Positions 47,801 to 61,400 of a stretch of 64,000 bases of DNA are shown here, in pieces. The stretch is from positions 5,023,063-5,087,062 of the forward strand of contig CM031873.1 in NCBI GenBank assembly GCA_018697195.1. The letters run 5' to 3'. The DNA comes from Certhia americana. Taxonomy: Eukaryota > Chordata > Aves > Passeriformes > Certhiidae. The notes below the pieces were generated by a model. That model did not search any database, was not told the DNA's origin, and saw only the letters and a list, made by a program, of their open reading frames with translations. How positions within the stretch are numbered: the stretch's first letter is position 1; each line of letters begins with the position of its first letter. The position numbers and the translations under genes were made by a program.

Positions 47801-50337
47801 GATACATTAATTCATGCCTATGAATGAAGTTACAAGAAATTAGCATATTTTTTTTTGTGCACTAAAAATTACTAGTTGAAGGTCTTACCCTCAAACAGGA
47901 TTTTTTAATGGTTTAAACAAACCTCTAAGGAACAGCTGGAATGGGCACAGAGAACTGTCAGGAGGAATCTGCCTGTGCAACATCAGTTAACAGAGATGAA
48001 TTGCAGCAGGAGTGGTTTCCATCCAATCCAAGGTCTGAGGCTTTAAAAGGGCAAAGCACTTCTGAGAGATGACATGATATTATTTCACTCTGAAATTCTC
48101 ATGCATCACTTACCACCATTTCAAAGCAGGGTGTTTTAAGGATGGACCCTGAATGCTGCACAACAGAAATCCCAGTGCCTGGACTGACACTGCTCATAGC
48201 AAAGGGCTTCAGGAGCCTATAGGGTTGAGGTATTGCCACAAGCTCTTGAGCTCCAGTAAGTTAAGTATAAAATTAAACCAGTCTTTTTTAAAGGTTAAAT
48301 CCATAGTAAGTAACTGTCACTTAAAGCTTAAGTTTTCTTATTTCCAGAAACTGTGCCTCATAGATCTACCTTGATGGAACTGAATTTCCTTGAGATGGGC
48401 TTCTTTTTAACATCTTCATTACTGTTAATTTACATTCAGAACATCTTCCTGTAATGAAAGCACAGGCAAATATCACCAGGTCTGAATTGTGAGCAAACTA
48501 TCACAGCACTGACAAGACCACAGGTAATCAAACTGATTAAGGATTGTGATACCTCCTTTGGCCACAGCCTGCATTTCATCTGCTCTTATCTGTGTCAGAA
48601 TAAAGTCAGGAGGATGTGTTGGTCTGCAGAACAATCACACCCTTGAAAAACACCTCTCCCAAATTGCACTCCTATGGCTAACTTGCTGTTTGGAATAAAG
48701 CTCCCCCTGCTATGGCTGAAGCCACTTTTGCCTCAATATACTGCCTAAGAAATAACACCAAGCCTTTTCTTGATCCTGCCATACTCTCTGCTTCCTTGGA
48801 CTCTTACCCCATCAGGGCTTGAGCTGCAACATCTGACTTTTGGAGTGATGTTCAGCAGCTCAGAGATGTCCTTGTGTTGCCAATTTGGGTTTTTAGGAGC
48901 TCAGCCTGCTTTTCAAGGGCTCAGCACAGCAACCTGATACACATAAGTTCGCTTTAAGGAAGGAGAGCATGAGCACAATCCAAGCTTCATGTTTTGAAGT
49001 CCCTGCCATCAGCATATGCAGAGAAGAAGAGATTGGCTTTAAACGAAAGAACAATATGCAGAGTTTGTAGGAATAAGCACACAATGCACAAACTCATCTG
49101 CCAAGGAGCAAACAGGAGGAAGAGATCCTTGTCTTTTGAAGGGCAAGAGTCAGGGACAGCCTGGGCTCTGCCCTTGGAGAAACAGGTCCTTCCAACCTCG
49201 GGTGACTCTGCCTGATGCTATCAGCATGTGCTCAGGATTATCCATCTTAAAGAGGGCACCCTTGCCAAAAAGCTCTTTTAAAATATAACTTAGCTCTGCA
49301 TACAAGAGCTTTGCCACAAGGAGCTGAAGAGATCAGTTTCCCCAGTTTTAGCTGGGGAAGAGGTGAGCAGAGGGAAGAGCCTCAGTACCTTTTTATCTGT
49401 TTTTCTCTCTACTGAAACAGGCTACAAGTGCAAGGAGCCTTTTAGCTCTCCTGTCTTGGATGTGTTCCCAGCAAACTCATCCCTCCCATCCCCATGGATC
49501 AGCCAACATGCATAAAAGGCACGAGAGGGAAGATGGAAATGAGGAGTTTGGTCATACAATAGTTTCATTCCAAGAAAATCGCACTTGGGAGAGGCCATTT
49601 CTACCTGAGCAACAGTTGGGACAAATTAACCAACACCAGGATGATCTCATGGACCATCCTACTGCTACAGCAGCTTTTTCACACAGGGATTTGCAGGTCC
49701 TCTGGGAAGCTGCACCTAATCCAGAAAACTTGCCAGACACCACAATCATCATCGTGTTGGAGAAAGAGGTGCTGCATAGAAATAACCCAAGCACTTGGGG
49801 ATTGTGGCTGTCAGTGAAGGCATTGAGCTCTCTGTGACCAAGGGCTTGTGGCAGATATTGAAGGAATTTTTCCACCTGGTTTACACCCCAGGGAATCAGC
49901 TACAGCTGCAACACAACCTTCGTCTTTGTTTGAAAGAGATAACAAAGTCTAATGTGGCTCAGCAAGAACTGCTGAGTTTTAGAAGCAAATTTCTACTACA
50001 ATCTGTCTCATCTTTCAGTTACAACAATTCCTACTCTGATTAAAGACATCCCAATCCATGAGGCCACATAGGCAGTGTTTTAGAGGCTGAATTCAGGATC
50101 ACAGTCCAGGCATGAAATTGAGCTGCCATAGACACAAACCATATTCTCAGAAACAGACCAATTAAGCTGTAAAAAAATGAAATTCTCTCACTAACCAGAC
50201 AAGCCTCAGACTTCATGACAAAGATGAAAAGTGCTTTTCCTTCCAACATTATGTTCTTCTAATAGAACTGTTAGACAAATTCTGCAAATATTCAATTGTT
50301 AAACATCTGAGGAAAGCTTGTATTACTATTGAAAAGG

Positions 50338-50361
50338 AAAAAAAAAAAAAAAAAAAAAAAA
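50338..50361 (+). repeat. A24 homopolymer
   Basis: Twenty-four A followed by GGCGCTCCAGG. Intergenic, with no associated element recognised. Confidence 0.95.
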
Positions 50362-52620
50362 GGCGCTCCAGGCCAAGAAGCTTTTCTAGGAGTAGAGAAT
50401 TTTGGCAGCAAACACACCACCCTATAAAAGAGCTCATGTTATCAGAAAGTATTTGACCTAAAACTCAGGCCACCATAAAACAGCATCCCATATTAGGGAC
50501 CCACTATGTGTGCTCAGATGTGGAAAATTTGTTCTTTACTTGTGATCCAAGACTGTCCCCTCTGCAGAGCCGCGGGTCTGTGGGGGTCAGGGAACACTGT
50601 GCCAGCATTGCTGGAAGGATTTTTTCAAGTCAGTGTTAACAGCAACTCTGGTCCTGCAGCCAAGGGACACATCCCAGTGCCAGAGCCCTGGGAGGCTACA
50701 CAAAGCAGGAGAAGGGGGAAGCACTGCCAAAGCCTGACTGGCAATAACCTTAATAAGGGCCAATGAGCCCTTGGAGTGCTTCCAAGCATTAAAGCATTAG
50801 CTCTTGGAGAGGGCCAGCAAACTTCTATCAGATCACAGACAAGGAGTTCAAATGAAAAGTAGAGGTAGGCACAAATTTCGAGGGGTTTGGCAGCAGCTGA
50901 ATCTTCTGATCAGATGCAGGCCATTATTTTTAGTGTTGGCTGAGGGGCAGGCTGAGTAACCACAAGGCTCAGAAGGCAGTTCCTAAAAGGGAGAGATGAA
51001 GAGGGATTTTTTTCCCCCTCTACATTCAAAAGCTGCTTACATTCATTGATTGAAGGCTCCACCCTTCATGATCATCTCATCCCATCACTGATTTTACTTG
51101 CTGCTCATTTTCTGACAGCACAAAAAATATACCCTAATTCTGTCACAAGCCTTCCCATCCTTTCCTGCTCAACTCAGAACACAACTGAAAGCACAATTCA
51201 TGCATTCCAGTCTTGCCCTGCCTGGTCCTTTTGTAATGTCTCCTGTATTTTAGGCATAGGAACTCTAAAAGGATTCTTAATGTCTCTGCCCACAACAAGT
51301 CAAGGAACTCATTCAGTTCTGAAGCTTCTGCTGGAAAAACAAAATCTGCCTATTTCTGCACATATCCTAAACTACTAAATGCCATTTTTAGTCCGGCTTG
51401 TGCTTGTTTTTTTTTTTTCCTGTTAGTTTTGAATCTAAATGTATTTTAGGGTTTACAAAAAAGTAGCATTTTTGTGACTCACTCTTCCAGTGGACCTACT
51501 GGATTTTTCAAGTTATGTGGGTGAAAATAGGGAGAAGATAATAAATTGCTTCTGCCCTTTCTGAGGACTCACATTTCTTCCCCCCAAGCCTGCCAACAAA
51601 TAAATATTCAGAAAAGGCTATAGAATCAGTCCATCTGTGAGGAGCAGAAAGAAGCAGCTGGGTGCACCAGGATGATGCACATGCACAGGGTCACAACAGC
51701 TCAGAAGCTGCTGATTAAACCATAATTTCCTGTAAATTTGCAGCATCAATGCCTGGCACAAGAAGAGGAAACAGCAGGACACCTCCCTCCCAGTTTCAGT
51801 TCTGCAGCAAGAGACAAGGAAATACTGAAGCAAACAGAAATAAGGAAGTGAAAACTACTTTGGAAATGGAAACTAAAAAAAAAAAAAGGCTCTCTAGAAC
51901 CTCATTAGCAATAAATTAGGTCTCAAAGGAGGTATTAATACTTTTAGAAGGAAGGGTGCCTGAAGCACCAGCTGAGCAACTCTACAAGCATCTTTTCCTG
52001 CAGAATCCTAGTGCTGTAGGTAAGGATACCTCAGCCTTGCTTGGGAAGATCAAGACAGAGCCTGACACCAGAGGGCTTCCAAGGAGTAGTATCCAAAGCA
52101 TGCCAAGGACAGCTACTCAGCACCATTCCAGGAGGATTTAGTTCTTCCTCACTGGCTACAGTGCTACAAGCAAGTTACAGTAGAGAAATTTCAGAATACT
52201 TTGTTCTTTTTGTTAGCTGGAAAAAAAAAGTGGTGTTAGGTGAGGGATAAAGGAAGGAAATTTTAAAGAGGAGCAAACTCTGCAGAGTTTCACTAGCTTC
52301 AATTCCAAATCACTGGCAGACAGCACAGCAGCACTGCCAGATCAATCCTGTTTCATTTCAAACCAGCAGTGACCTTCCAGGAACTATAATCTGAACCAGT
52401 GCCCTTTCCTGGCACCACCCCCCCATCCCATATGGATTGCAGGATGGTGACACAATCACTTTGCTTCTCCCAGCCACCACCTTGCTTCACCTCCAGGACT
52501 GCTCTTTGCCCCTCTCAGCTCAGAGAGCAGCTCCACCTTCTCCCAGGCAATATAAAAGAAGCTGCTGAAGAGCAGAATAGATATGAAAGGAGACAAGGAT
52601 CACAAAAGGGAATTCAGAGT

Positions 52621-52626
52621 TTTATT
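52621..52626 (-). terminator. Poly(A) signal AATAAA, distal LLGL2 candidate
   Basis: AATAAA on the minus strand about 640 nt after the stop. Either this or the proximal site could be used; use of both would give two UTR lengths. Confidence 0.45.
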
Positions 52627-52928
52627 TCCAAAAAAAAAGGAGCAATGTAGTGTTGAAACAAAAATCAAATTCAATTAGTTTTCCTCTGATTTGAATGGCT
52701 ACAAAAATAGATTCTACCCAAATCCATAAAGCCAGTTAACAGTACCATAACAAACAAACCCCAAAATTACTCATTCAGATACCACATACAGCAGTCACAG
52801 GAATCTAGCATATATTACTTAATGTTTTTATCTTAAAGTAAATTTCTAAATGTTTTCGTTAAAACTGAAATACCCATAAGATTTTTAAAAAATGTACAAA
52901 AAATAATTGTTGGAGGTAACAGTGTGCG

Positions 52929-52934
52929 TTTATT
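52929..52934 (-). terminator. Poly(A) signal AATAAA, proximal LLGL2 candidate
   Basis: TTTATT on the plus strand reads AATAAA on the minus strand, about 335 nt after the LLGL2 stop codon. Confidence 0.55.
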
Positions 52935-53265
52935 AAAATCCTGCACCAAGGCAGTAAAACATTTATAATTTAAAACCCAGCCCAGTAGAAAAGAGAAATG
53001 TGCAAACATTTGAATGTTAGATGTACTCAGAGGCTTGTGGTGCATCAGACCTGGCATCCACTGCTGTCCTAAATCAAGGCAGCTCCAGCAGGAGAGGTCT
53101 CCAAGAGGCACTGGAGGGGAGGAAGAGGCAGAAGCACAGCACACGAGCTGCAGCTCCCCAGTCTGGCTGCTGGGAGCACTGGTGCCTTCTCCCCAGGGAC
53201 GGTTTTCCCAATCAGTAGTGTTATGGCACTCGATCCAATGCCAGGAAGTCCTTGTTGAGTTCTGG

Positions 53266-55460
53266 TCAATCTGCTGTAGGAGGGAAGAATGCAAAAGCCA
53301 CTTGAAAAGGCAGGCATTGAAAGCTAATGAGAGCTAACGAGTTGATACATTCAGATTGCTGCTGGGAGCTTTGGCTGTGCTTTGTGATAAGGGTAAGAGT
53401 CAGGAGCCTTCAAAGGATTTTTAGCTCTGCCTCTACCACTGGTGTAGCAGTAAGGTGCTGAACAGTGCTCACACACCACTCAGCCAGCAGATTCCCACCC
53501 TGAAAATTCAGGTCAGAGTTCTGCACAAAGCATTTAAAGAAGCTGAAGCTTATCAAGAAATTTTATTCTTTCTGCTTCCTTTGGCTACTTCAAGTATCTT
53601 CAGCTTCACCTACCTCCTCCATTACTTAGTCCGTGTCCTAACTGACTTCTTGCCAAATTTCTTTCTGCATAGCTCCTGCAATGACACAAGAAGAGATTCC
53701 TTATTGCAGTGCAGTCTCATCCCATCCACTCCCAGATGCCGACAGAAGACCAGGATGAGGTAGTGTCCAGAGGAGGTGCACAGAGCAGAGCATGTCAGGC
53801 AGTCACTGATCCTTCCACACCAGCAGTTACCAATCCCACCAAGCTTCCTGCATCCGTTGCAGACAGTCTTTGCCTACACTTGGTAGCCCCTGACCATTCT
53901 AGGGAGATGAGATAAAGCCCCGCAGCCGTGGTGGTAGCTCAGCTCTATGGTACAGACAGAATGGGAGCAGAGACACTGAACACATCCAAGGGACAGTGTC
54001 AAGCCAGGATTAAAACTCCAGAGTCCCATCCTTGACCAACTAAGCCCGTGTGGCCTGCCCTTAGATCAGTATGGGTTGACACAAATAGAAACCTGTATGC
54101 GAATACTCAGAGTCCTGTTCCTTGGGGATGTGGGAATGTGATCTCTCCTGCTTTTCGGAGAGAAAGAGACAAAGCATTATTCATAAAAACATGTCCAGGG
54201 ATAGCATGTGAAAGAGAACTTGCCTCTCTTTAATGCCCTTTGGTAGCTTGTGGGATGCACATGTGACCAAATTCCAGCAGAAGGATCTCTGCCATCAAGT
54301 GGGCATCCCCCTGCTGTCACCTCAAGCTGCCCTCCCCTACTAGCCCCAGTCATCAGGAAGACAAGTTGGTTGATACTCACCCTCTGCCCCCCTCCAGAGT
54401 ACTCTGGATCTCCTTCAGCACTTCTGGAAAGCAGAGGGTTAAAGCAGTGAGCCAAACCATCAGGGATCTGCTTTCAGGCAGCTGCCTGCCCACATTCCAC
54501 CTCCCCACTGAACAGTCTCCAGAACCTGCCTCCCACAGCTCAGAGGTCAGTCCTTAGATCATCACTGCCTCTTCAACCAGGTTTTTATGGGGCAGGCTGG
54601 CACACAGGACTGAAGCAGTCATTTGTCAGAGGAAACATTGCCAATCCCTGTGTACCACAGCCCCAAAGGAACTGTCTGGTCCAGCTGTCATCTTACACAA
54701 GTCCTATTGGAAATAAAGGTCCTTCTCTTAATGGGGAATGCAGCTCTGAAGAATAACCCCTGCCCAAGGGCATGGCTATCTGTTCAACCCCTCATTTCTG
54801 GGGATTCAAGAAAACCCAGCATTTCTACCAGTAATTACAGATCCTTTGAAACTGGAATCCATAAAATTCCCAGCAGCTTTCTCCTTTTCCCACCTTCCCT
54901 CTCAGCAGCCAGACTTCATCTCACTCACTTTCATCATTGAGTAAGGCATGTTCCATCAGCCTCCCAGACTTCCTTTCTAAAAAAAGAGTAGGAAAAAAAG
55001 CTTTTACCTAATAATATTTTCCCCTTTTCCTGAAATAAGTGCAGTTTTAGAGAAATGCACACTGGGACTGGATTTTTTGCCCATGTTAAGTACTTTTTGA
55101 CTTTACTAAATGGTTCACAATTAATCCTTAAAGTCTCTCACATACTGAACTGGTTTTTTCAACAATACTAGTTTAGATAACAGAAAATCTAAATAAGTTC
55201 AGACCCCTCCCCCAGCAAAAGCTGTTCCATCTTTTAAGGGAATCTTCCACATGCAACTTACTTCAGAGCTATCAACTAAAATACAGTTCAGGCAGGTCAC
55301 AATGTTTCCCCCACATTCCTCCTTATTTTTCCCTCAAGTAGAAAATATCAACTGTAGCATTAGGAAAGACATTTTGAGCTTTACACACATGCTACCCTCA
55401 GTACACTTATTTTTTCACTTACCATCTTCTCCACAGTCACCTGGACTCTTTCCTGGTCCC
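53266..55460 (-). CDS. LLGL2: LLGL2 C-terminal micro-exons and stop codon
   Basis: Five short coding exons: 55,423-55,460 (38 nt); 54,929-54,976 (48 nt); 54,381-54,423 (43 nt); 53,614-53,675 (62 nt); and 53,266-53,273 (8 coding nt including TGA). Joined, they read [65 protein letters not shown] and stop. The KEIQSTLEG motif is a strong Lgl-family marker. The LSNGGAD tail resembles the human LLGL2 end (LSNGGAE, recalled from memory). Phases 2, 1, 1, 2, 1 match at every junction. Confidence 0.88.
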
Positions 55461-58400
55461 CTAAAAAAGGAAAGGAGGCAGAAACCAATTACTGATGCTG
55501 AGGAACAGGGGTGTAGAGAATTCCTGTGTGTTCTTGGCATCTACAAAAGGCTCCAGTGCACATCAGCTGAATGATTTGCTGAGTGTAGGAAAGGCTTCAC
55601 CACATGATGGTGGATGCAGAAATTTTCAGGCACCACAGAACGCTTCTAAACTCTTGGAATACAATTCCTGTAGGATCTCTGTGAGCGTAAGATCTACTGT
55701 TACTTGCTGATGTTCCAAGAGGAGAGGAGGAACACTGGATATCCCTTCAGAGGGCAACAGCTCAGCCCCAGCACTTGGGAACACACAAAGCAGGCCCAGG
55801 GCTTGCTCTAAGTTTGTGACTGCAGCTTAGGGATACCAGCTCCAAAACTTCCTGCTTTGTCCTACCAAAGGTACTCCAAGTAGGAAAACCATCAGGGGGA
55901 AGGCTGCAGCTCCTGATGCCAGTCCCACTATAGACGTTAACTTCAAAGGGGTTTTCTTTCCTCCCAGCCCAGACACAGTCAGTGTGCAGGAATGTTTCCA
56001 ACATTACCTGGATTTCCTTGCAGCATTCTCTGTGCCAGACTTGTGCACGTGATTGTTGCTTGTCACTGCTGGCATGTCCACAATGCACCGGGGCTCCACC
56101 AACCATTTGGTGGAAAGGGAAAACCTCTCAAACTCCGACGGCGAGATCAGATAGAAACCTACAGGGGATTGGGAATTTGTAACGGCAATTCTCAGGAAAC
56201 AGTTCCAGAACCAAAGGTAATCCTAAAAAACATGATCTATGTTTGGCAGAAAGGGTTTGCTTTTCCTTCTAAGAAAGGAGGGATCATTGAGGAAGATATT
56301 ACCCCAGCTCCCCTCTGGTTACCCTAGAGACTATGCAATTCAAGGTTATGCTGAAACATAATTCTGTTGTTCTGTGCTGACACTTGGGAAAAACAGCACA
56401 CAAAAGTGCAAAAAATGAACTGGAAAGCAGCGATCAATCTTCATCAGCCATAGGATGTTGGATCCCAGTTCTGCAATGTGAGTGCTGAGACACAGGCATG
56501 TACAGGAGACACGGTGGAACCATTTCCCAGAGCCTGCTGCTTAGAGAGCCATTCCTCCCACAGCAGACAAGAGGAGGGTGACCAGGTGGAAGTTATCTAA
56601 GGGGCACATCCAAGCTGAAAACCACCATTCACTCCTGTATTCATTAACAGTAATGGAATAAACTCACTCCTGCTTCTTCTAATTCATGTATTGGTACCTG
56701 TTGGCAGCTGGTATTGTCCAGAAACACACAATGAACACATTTCTGAAATGGTCTCATATGTGTACACAGCCAACTAAAAAACACTAAGCCATTTCCCATT
56801 GTCTCAAACACACAACAAGAGGGATGACCTGGGAGAAGCCCACCTCACCTTGGCCGTATTTGGTGAAGACACAGGATGCAATGCCACTCACATCCTCCTT
56901 GCGGATGCAGGGGTAGCGGATCTGCAGCTTGAGGAAGGGTAGGGAGATGATCTGGATGTCTCCCAGGTTGGTCAGCACTGCCAGGTCGTTCTCACTGTAA
57001 TCATCAGTCTTGCAGCTGCCAAAGTTGGCAACTGTCACCTTCCGTACCCTGCAACCCTCCAGGGCTGTCAGTTTGAGCTTCAGTTTGGAGCTGACCTTGG
57101 GCAACGTGAAGACCTGTCACAGAAATGAGACACTGACACCTCTTCCTGCACAAAGGCAGAAGCAGCTCCCCAGGGCATCTGCTGCTCCCTCCATGGATAA
57201 TGTTTCCATTCACAGGGAACACACACAGGTGTAACCAGAGCCAACCCCCTGTTCATGGCATGAGAATGAATCAGCCACAGGCACTGTTAGAATTTATTTC
57301 TGCTCTGACATCAGTTTTATCCTTCAGGCAGTAACCAAACTTCTCCCCTATTTTTTCAAAACTCTTCCCTATCTGGCTACAAATTAATACAAAAAGAGAA
57401 CAGGGTTTGAGTTAGTGTGCAAAACAAGAAACTTTTAAGCTACTTCCCAAGAATACCTACAAATTCCTGCTTCTGCACTAACAAAAGAAAAGGACTTACC
57501 AAAAAGCAGAAGCAGACTTGTCCAAAGAGTATAAAGCAATATAGGCATAAAATTTCTATATTCTGCATGTGCAAGCACTATACTGAACACCCAGTTTGTA
57601 AGCACACACCGAACTTATGGACTATACCAAACAGAAGTGCTGTCCCAGGGCTGTTCTTCAGGCACAGGAGAACAGGCACTCCAAGAATAATCTCTCCACT
57701 GAATAGTCTCCAATGCTTTAGCAGATGTCATGAACAATTCATAGGCACCTCCTCCATCCCTCAACAGGTGACACTCACCTTAAATTGCTCTTCAGATACC
57801 ACCAGCAGCTGGTGACTGCCTTGCATATCAGGACTCTTGGAAAGGTCATGTGCCACTTCTAGAGGTTCTGGGAGGGGAGTGCTGCGTCCATCCAACACAA
57901 GTATCCCCACAACAGGAGCTCTGTGCATCAGCTGAATCTCTTTGGCTAGACAGGCAAGATAAGGAGGAAAAACAAACAGAAAAAACAGGAGTCTAGTCAG
58001 AAACACTGTTAGAAACACATTCACATCCTCTCAGCGCTGGAGACCTATATACTGTGGTTATAGAAATGCTGCCTAAAAAGATTTGGTAGTTAAAGGGCAT
58101 TAGGGCATTTTGACTGGACTGGCTGTGTTAAACAGAAACCATTGTTACACAAAGACAACAGGCCCAGCTGTCAGGATATGGGACATGTGCAGCGAGGGTT
58201 GATGGCAAACTTCAGCGACAGCTGACACAAATTTACATTTCTGAAGTGAGTAAGAAATGAGGTTGAGGCACATCAAGCAGTGCTGGAGCTCCAGTCCAGC
58301 TGCTGCAGTGAGCATTGCTTAGCTCAGACACTGCCACACTTGGCTCCAATCACTGATGAACAGCACTAATTGAGCAACCCTGCTTTTCTGGCTGTAACTC

Positions 58401-61400
58401 CTGTGAGTGACAGCTCAGACCCAGCAGAACCCTGATTTCATGAGGCACTTACCCTGCTCTGCCCTCACAGGCTCATCCATCCTCCTCTCAGCTGGAGGAA
58501 CACGTAAACAGAAAGCATAGACTGTCCCTCCATTGGTGCCAGCCCACAGGGACGGGCAGTGCCGGGAGCCTGGAGTAACAAAAATGCCCATGATCAAGGC
58601 ACCATCCATGACATAACAGCTTTCCCTGGCTAATCAAAACCTCCCTCTGTTTGCACCCTAAATACCTTTATATTAGGGGAGACCTGCCAGGCAAACTGCA
58701 AGCTCTTAACATTCTTTTCCCAGTACATGTCCACCAGCAGCCCTTAGAAAGGGCACTGCATGGGATCAAAGGCAAAAGTACCATCACATGAACCACCACA
58801 ACTGCTGTGTCCAGTTTTCACACATTTATATCACAGATGAGCAGAGTAAACTTGTGCGTGCTATCAGCTGGGGCTCTGATGCACAACCAGCCACCACCTT
58901 CACCAAAATGAAATGGCTCTGCTGGAGACAGGGGTGAAAACAATGAGAGAAGGAAAAGTTCATACTAAAAAGTCAGATGCCAATGCAGCATCCAGCACAT
59001 TTGAAAATCATACATAAAGACTTGATTCAAAGATGAACTGCCACTTGCCTTGGATTAGCCAGCAGCCCAGAATGGCTAAATAACAATTCTACATGACAAC
59101 ATATGCTCTTGTTCTATATCAGTATTTCAGCACAGCACAAAGTAGGACACAGGAGGTGCCGAGCTTCCCTGGCAGTAAATCCTAACACTCCTTGGCAGAA
59201 GTAAAGCCCCATTTGGAAGAAGAGAGATGCTTTTCCTACTCACTGTCTCTCAGGAAGGTATCAGCAAAATACAAGGTCCGCACAAAGCCAGTGAAAGAGT
59301 CTTCTGCTGAGCGTGCTTCGATCTTGCGCTGGACTGGAGCCAGTTCCATCTCCTGCAATGCATCCTGGTCAAACCTGGCATTTGCTTCTTGCACCTTCAC
59401 AGGTGAGGAGACACTCAGTCAGGGATAGACACAGCAGGGAGAAAGAGGGAGCATAGCAGCAATAGAAAGGCACAGCAGAGTCACATCAGTGAACTTCTCC
59501 TCTGAACTGATTTCTCTAAAAACGTGCCTGTTTTTATATAACAGAGCAGCATCAGAATTGCCACTTTTTCTTCATACCAATAGCTATTGATTTGATAGCA
59601 GGGCTGAGACCACCTCCTGCTCTAGGCAGCCTCAGCAGGCTCCAAGCTGCAAACAGACAGACCCCAAAAAGATGAACCCCTCACCTCTGAGGCATTCCCA
59701 CCACCTCCTCGCCGCTTCCTACTGGACACGCGGCTTCTTCTGATCCGCCGGAATGACTGACGGAGGGACTTCTTCAAGGATTTCACCCGAGACAGGGGAC
59801 CTTCTAAGGCCAGTTGGTCACTGGGATGCAGCGTACACCTGGAAGAGACAGTAGCCACGTGGTCACTTTCTACTGGGTGGCAATAACTCACAGGAGTCCA
59901 ATACAACACACAAATGTTGGAACATATATTCTGGAAGATCTTCAAGGGTGGAGAAAAAAGAAGCAGAGCTTCTTGCTACAGTGACAGCTCTTGAGAAATC
60001 ACTTATCACACCTTGCTTTGTTAGTAATTCCAGGTCATCATTAACACGAGGATTACCACAGACCTTCTGGAAAGATGACACTTACTTGACAAAGACCAGT
60101 CGCTTCTGCTGATGGTCAAAAAGCCCAAACCCATGACTGGTACCAAAGGCCACAAGCTTCCACTCCGAGTGCAAGGCCAAGGAGGTGACCACAGCTGGTG
60201 GCTGACATTGGACAAGGACAAATGGCTGAAAACCAGCTTCAAATCGAACAGGCCCATCTCGAGTTTTTAGCTTCTCGTGACCTTTCCATCGATAGCCCTC
60301 TTGGTCCTGCAGGAGATCTGCTTCAGCATGGTCCACCACGTGTTCTGCATCCTCATCATTCAGTTCCATCACCAGCACCTGAAAGGAAGAGAACAATCTT
60401 TGCTGCAGCTTTTGCTGTGCAGGAAGAGCTCCAAGCTGCAGCCCTTCCCTACAGCTGCTAAACTACAGCACCTCTCAGGACAGACAAAGAACAGCAGATA
60501 ATGTCTAAAATACCAACTAGAGAAAGCAGAAAATCCCAGAATGGTTTGGACTGAAGGCACCTTAAAGATCACCTAGTTCTAAACCCTGACATGCACCTTT
60601 TCTGCTCATCCAACTTGGCCTTAAACACTTCCAGGGATGGGGCATCCACAACTTCTCCAGGCAACCTGATACAGTGCCTCACCACCCTCACAGTAAAGAA
60701 GTTCTTCATATCTAATATCTAATCTAAATCTACTCTCTTTCAGTTTGAAGCTACTCTCCCTTGTTCTGTCACTCCAGGACCCTGTAAGTAGTCCCTATCC
60801 ATGTTTCTTGTAGGCTCTTTTCAGGTACCAGAGGGCTGAAATTACATCACCCCAAACCTTCCCTTCTCCAGGCTGAACAATCCCAATTCTCCCAGCCTTT
60901 CCTCACAGCAGAGCTGCTCCATCCTTCAATCAACTTGGTGGCCTCCTCTGGACTCACTCCACCAGCTCCATATCCTTCCTGTGCTGGATGCAGTGCTCCA
61001 GGTGGGGCCTCACCAGAGCAGGATCCCATGAAGCATTTCCAGAAAACAGATCAATTTACCATAAGAGAAATGAGCATTTCAAATTTTGGCAGATTTCCAG
61101 ATTACACTGAAATCTGCACGGAAAACAACGTTTATATTGGTTGTTCATATTCCAATACCTGTCCTGCAGTACCAGCTACAGCCAAGTATCCACTGTATTT
61201 ACACAGGTAGATCTTCTGGATCCCAAGTCTTGGATCATCACTGTAAGGATCGAAGGTACCAACCTAGGCAAGAGAACAGAGAGGGGCTGGTCTTTAACTG
61301 GGGCAGGAATCAGAACTTGCCAGGTTTTCAGGAAGTTTCTACAAGCAGCACCTCTCTTACCTTGCGGAGTGGAGGCCATTCGTCCTCCCCCAGGGTGTTC

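Larger units (their letters stand above)
39883..52600. other. LLGL2-MYO15B intergenic region, 12.7 kb
   Basis: No exon chain, RNA gene or conserved protein fragment was recognised on either strand. The open frames here are short and lack family resemblance. Recognisable content is a CR1 fragment (40,096-40,190), a 41-bp inverted repeat (41,760-41,886) and an A24 run (50,338-50,361). Upstream non-coding exons and the promoter of MYO15B should be somewhere here, but I could not place them. Confidence 0.6.
52600..53265 (-). other. LLGL2: LLGL2 3' UTR
   Basis: Non-coding part of the terminal exon, which starts at 53,273 after a strong polypyrimidine acceptor (TTCTTCCCTCCTACAG). Two possible poly(A) signals are present, so the UTR is about 350 or 660 nt. 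Open frames through this region have no family resemblance. Confidence 0.65.

Noticed and set aside
49460..49875. Overlapping open frames on both strands (about 125 and 107 codons) in the intergenic region
   Set aside because: No recognisable domain, no splice partners and low-complexity composition. Likely chance.
52833..53294. Open frame of about 150 codons on the minus strand
   Set aside because: It overlaps the LLGL2 terminal exon in a different frame, downstream of the proven stop, with no family similarity. Treated as 3' UTR.
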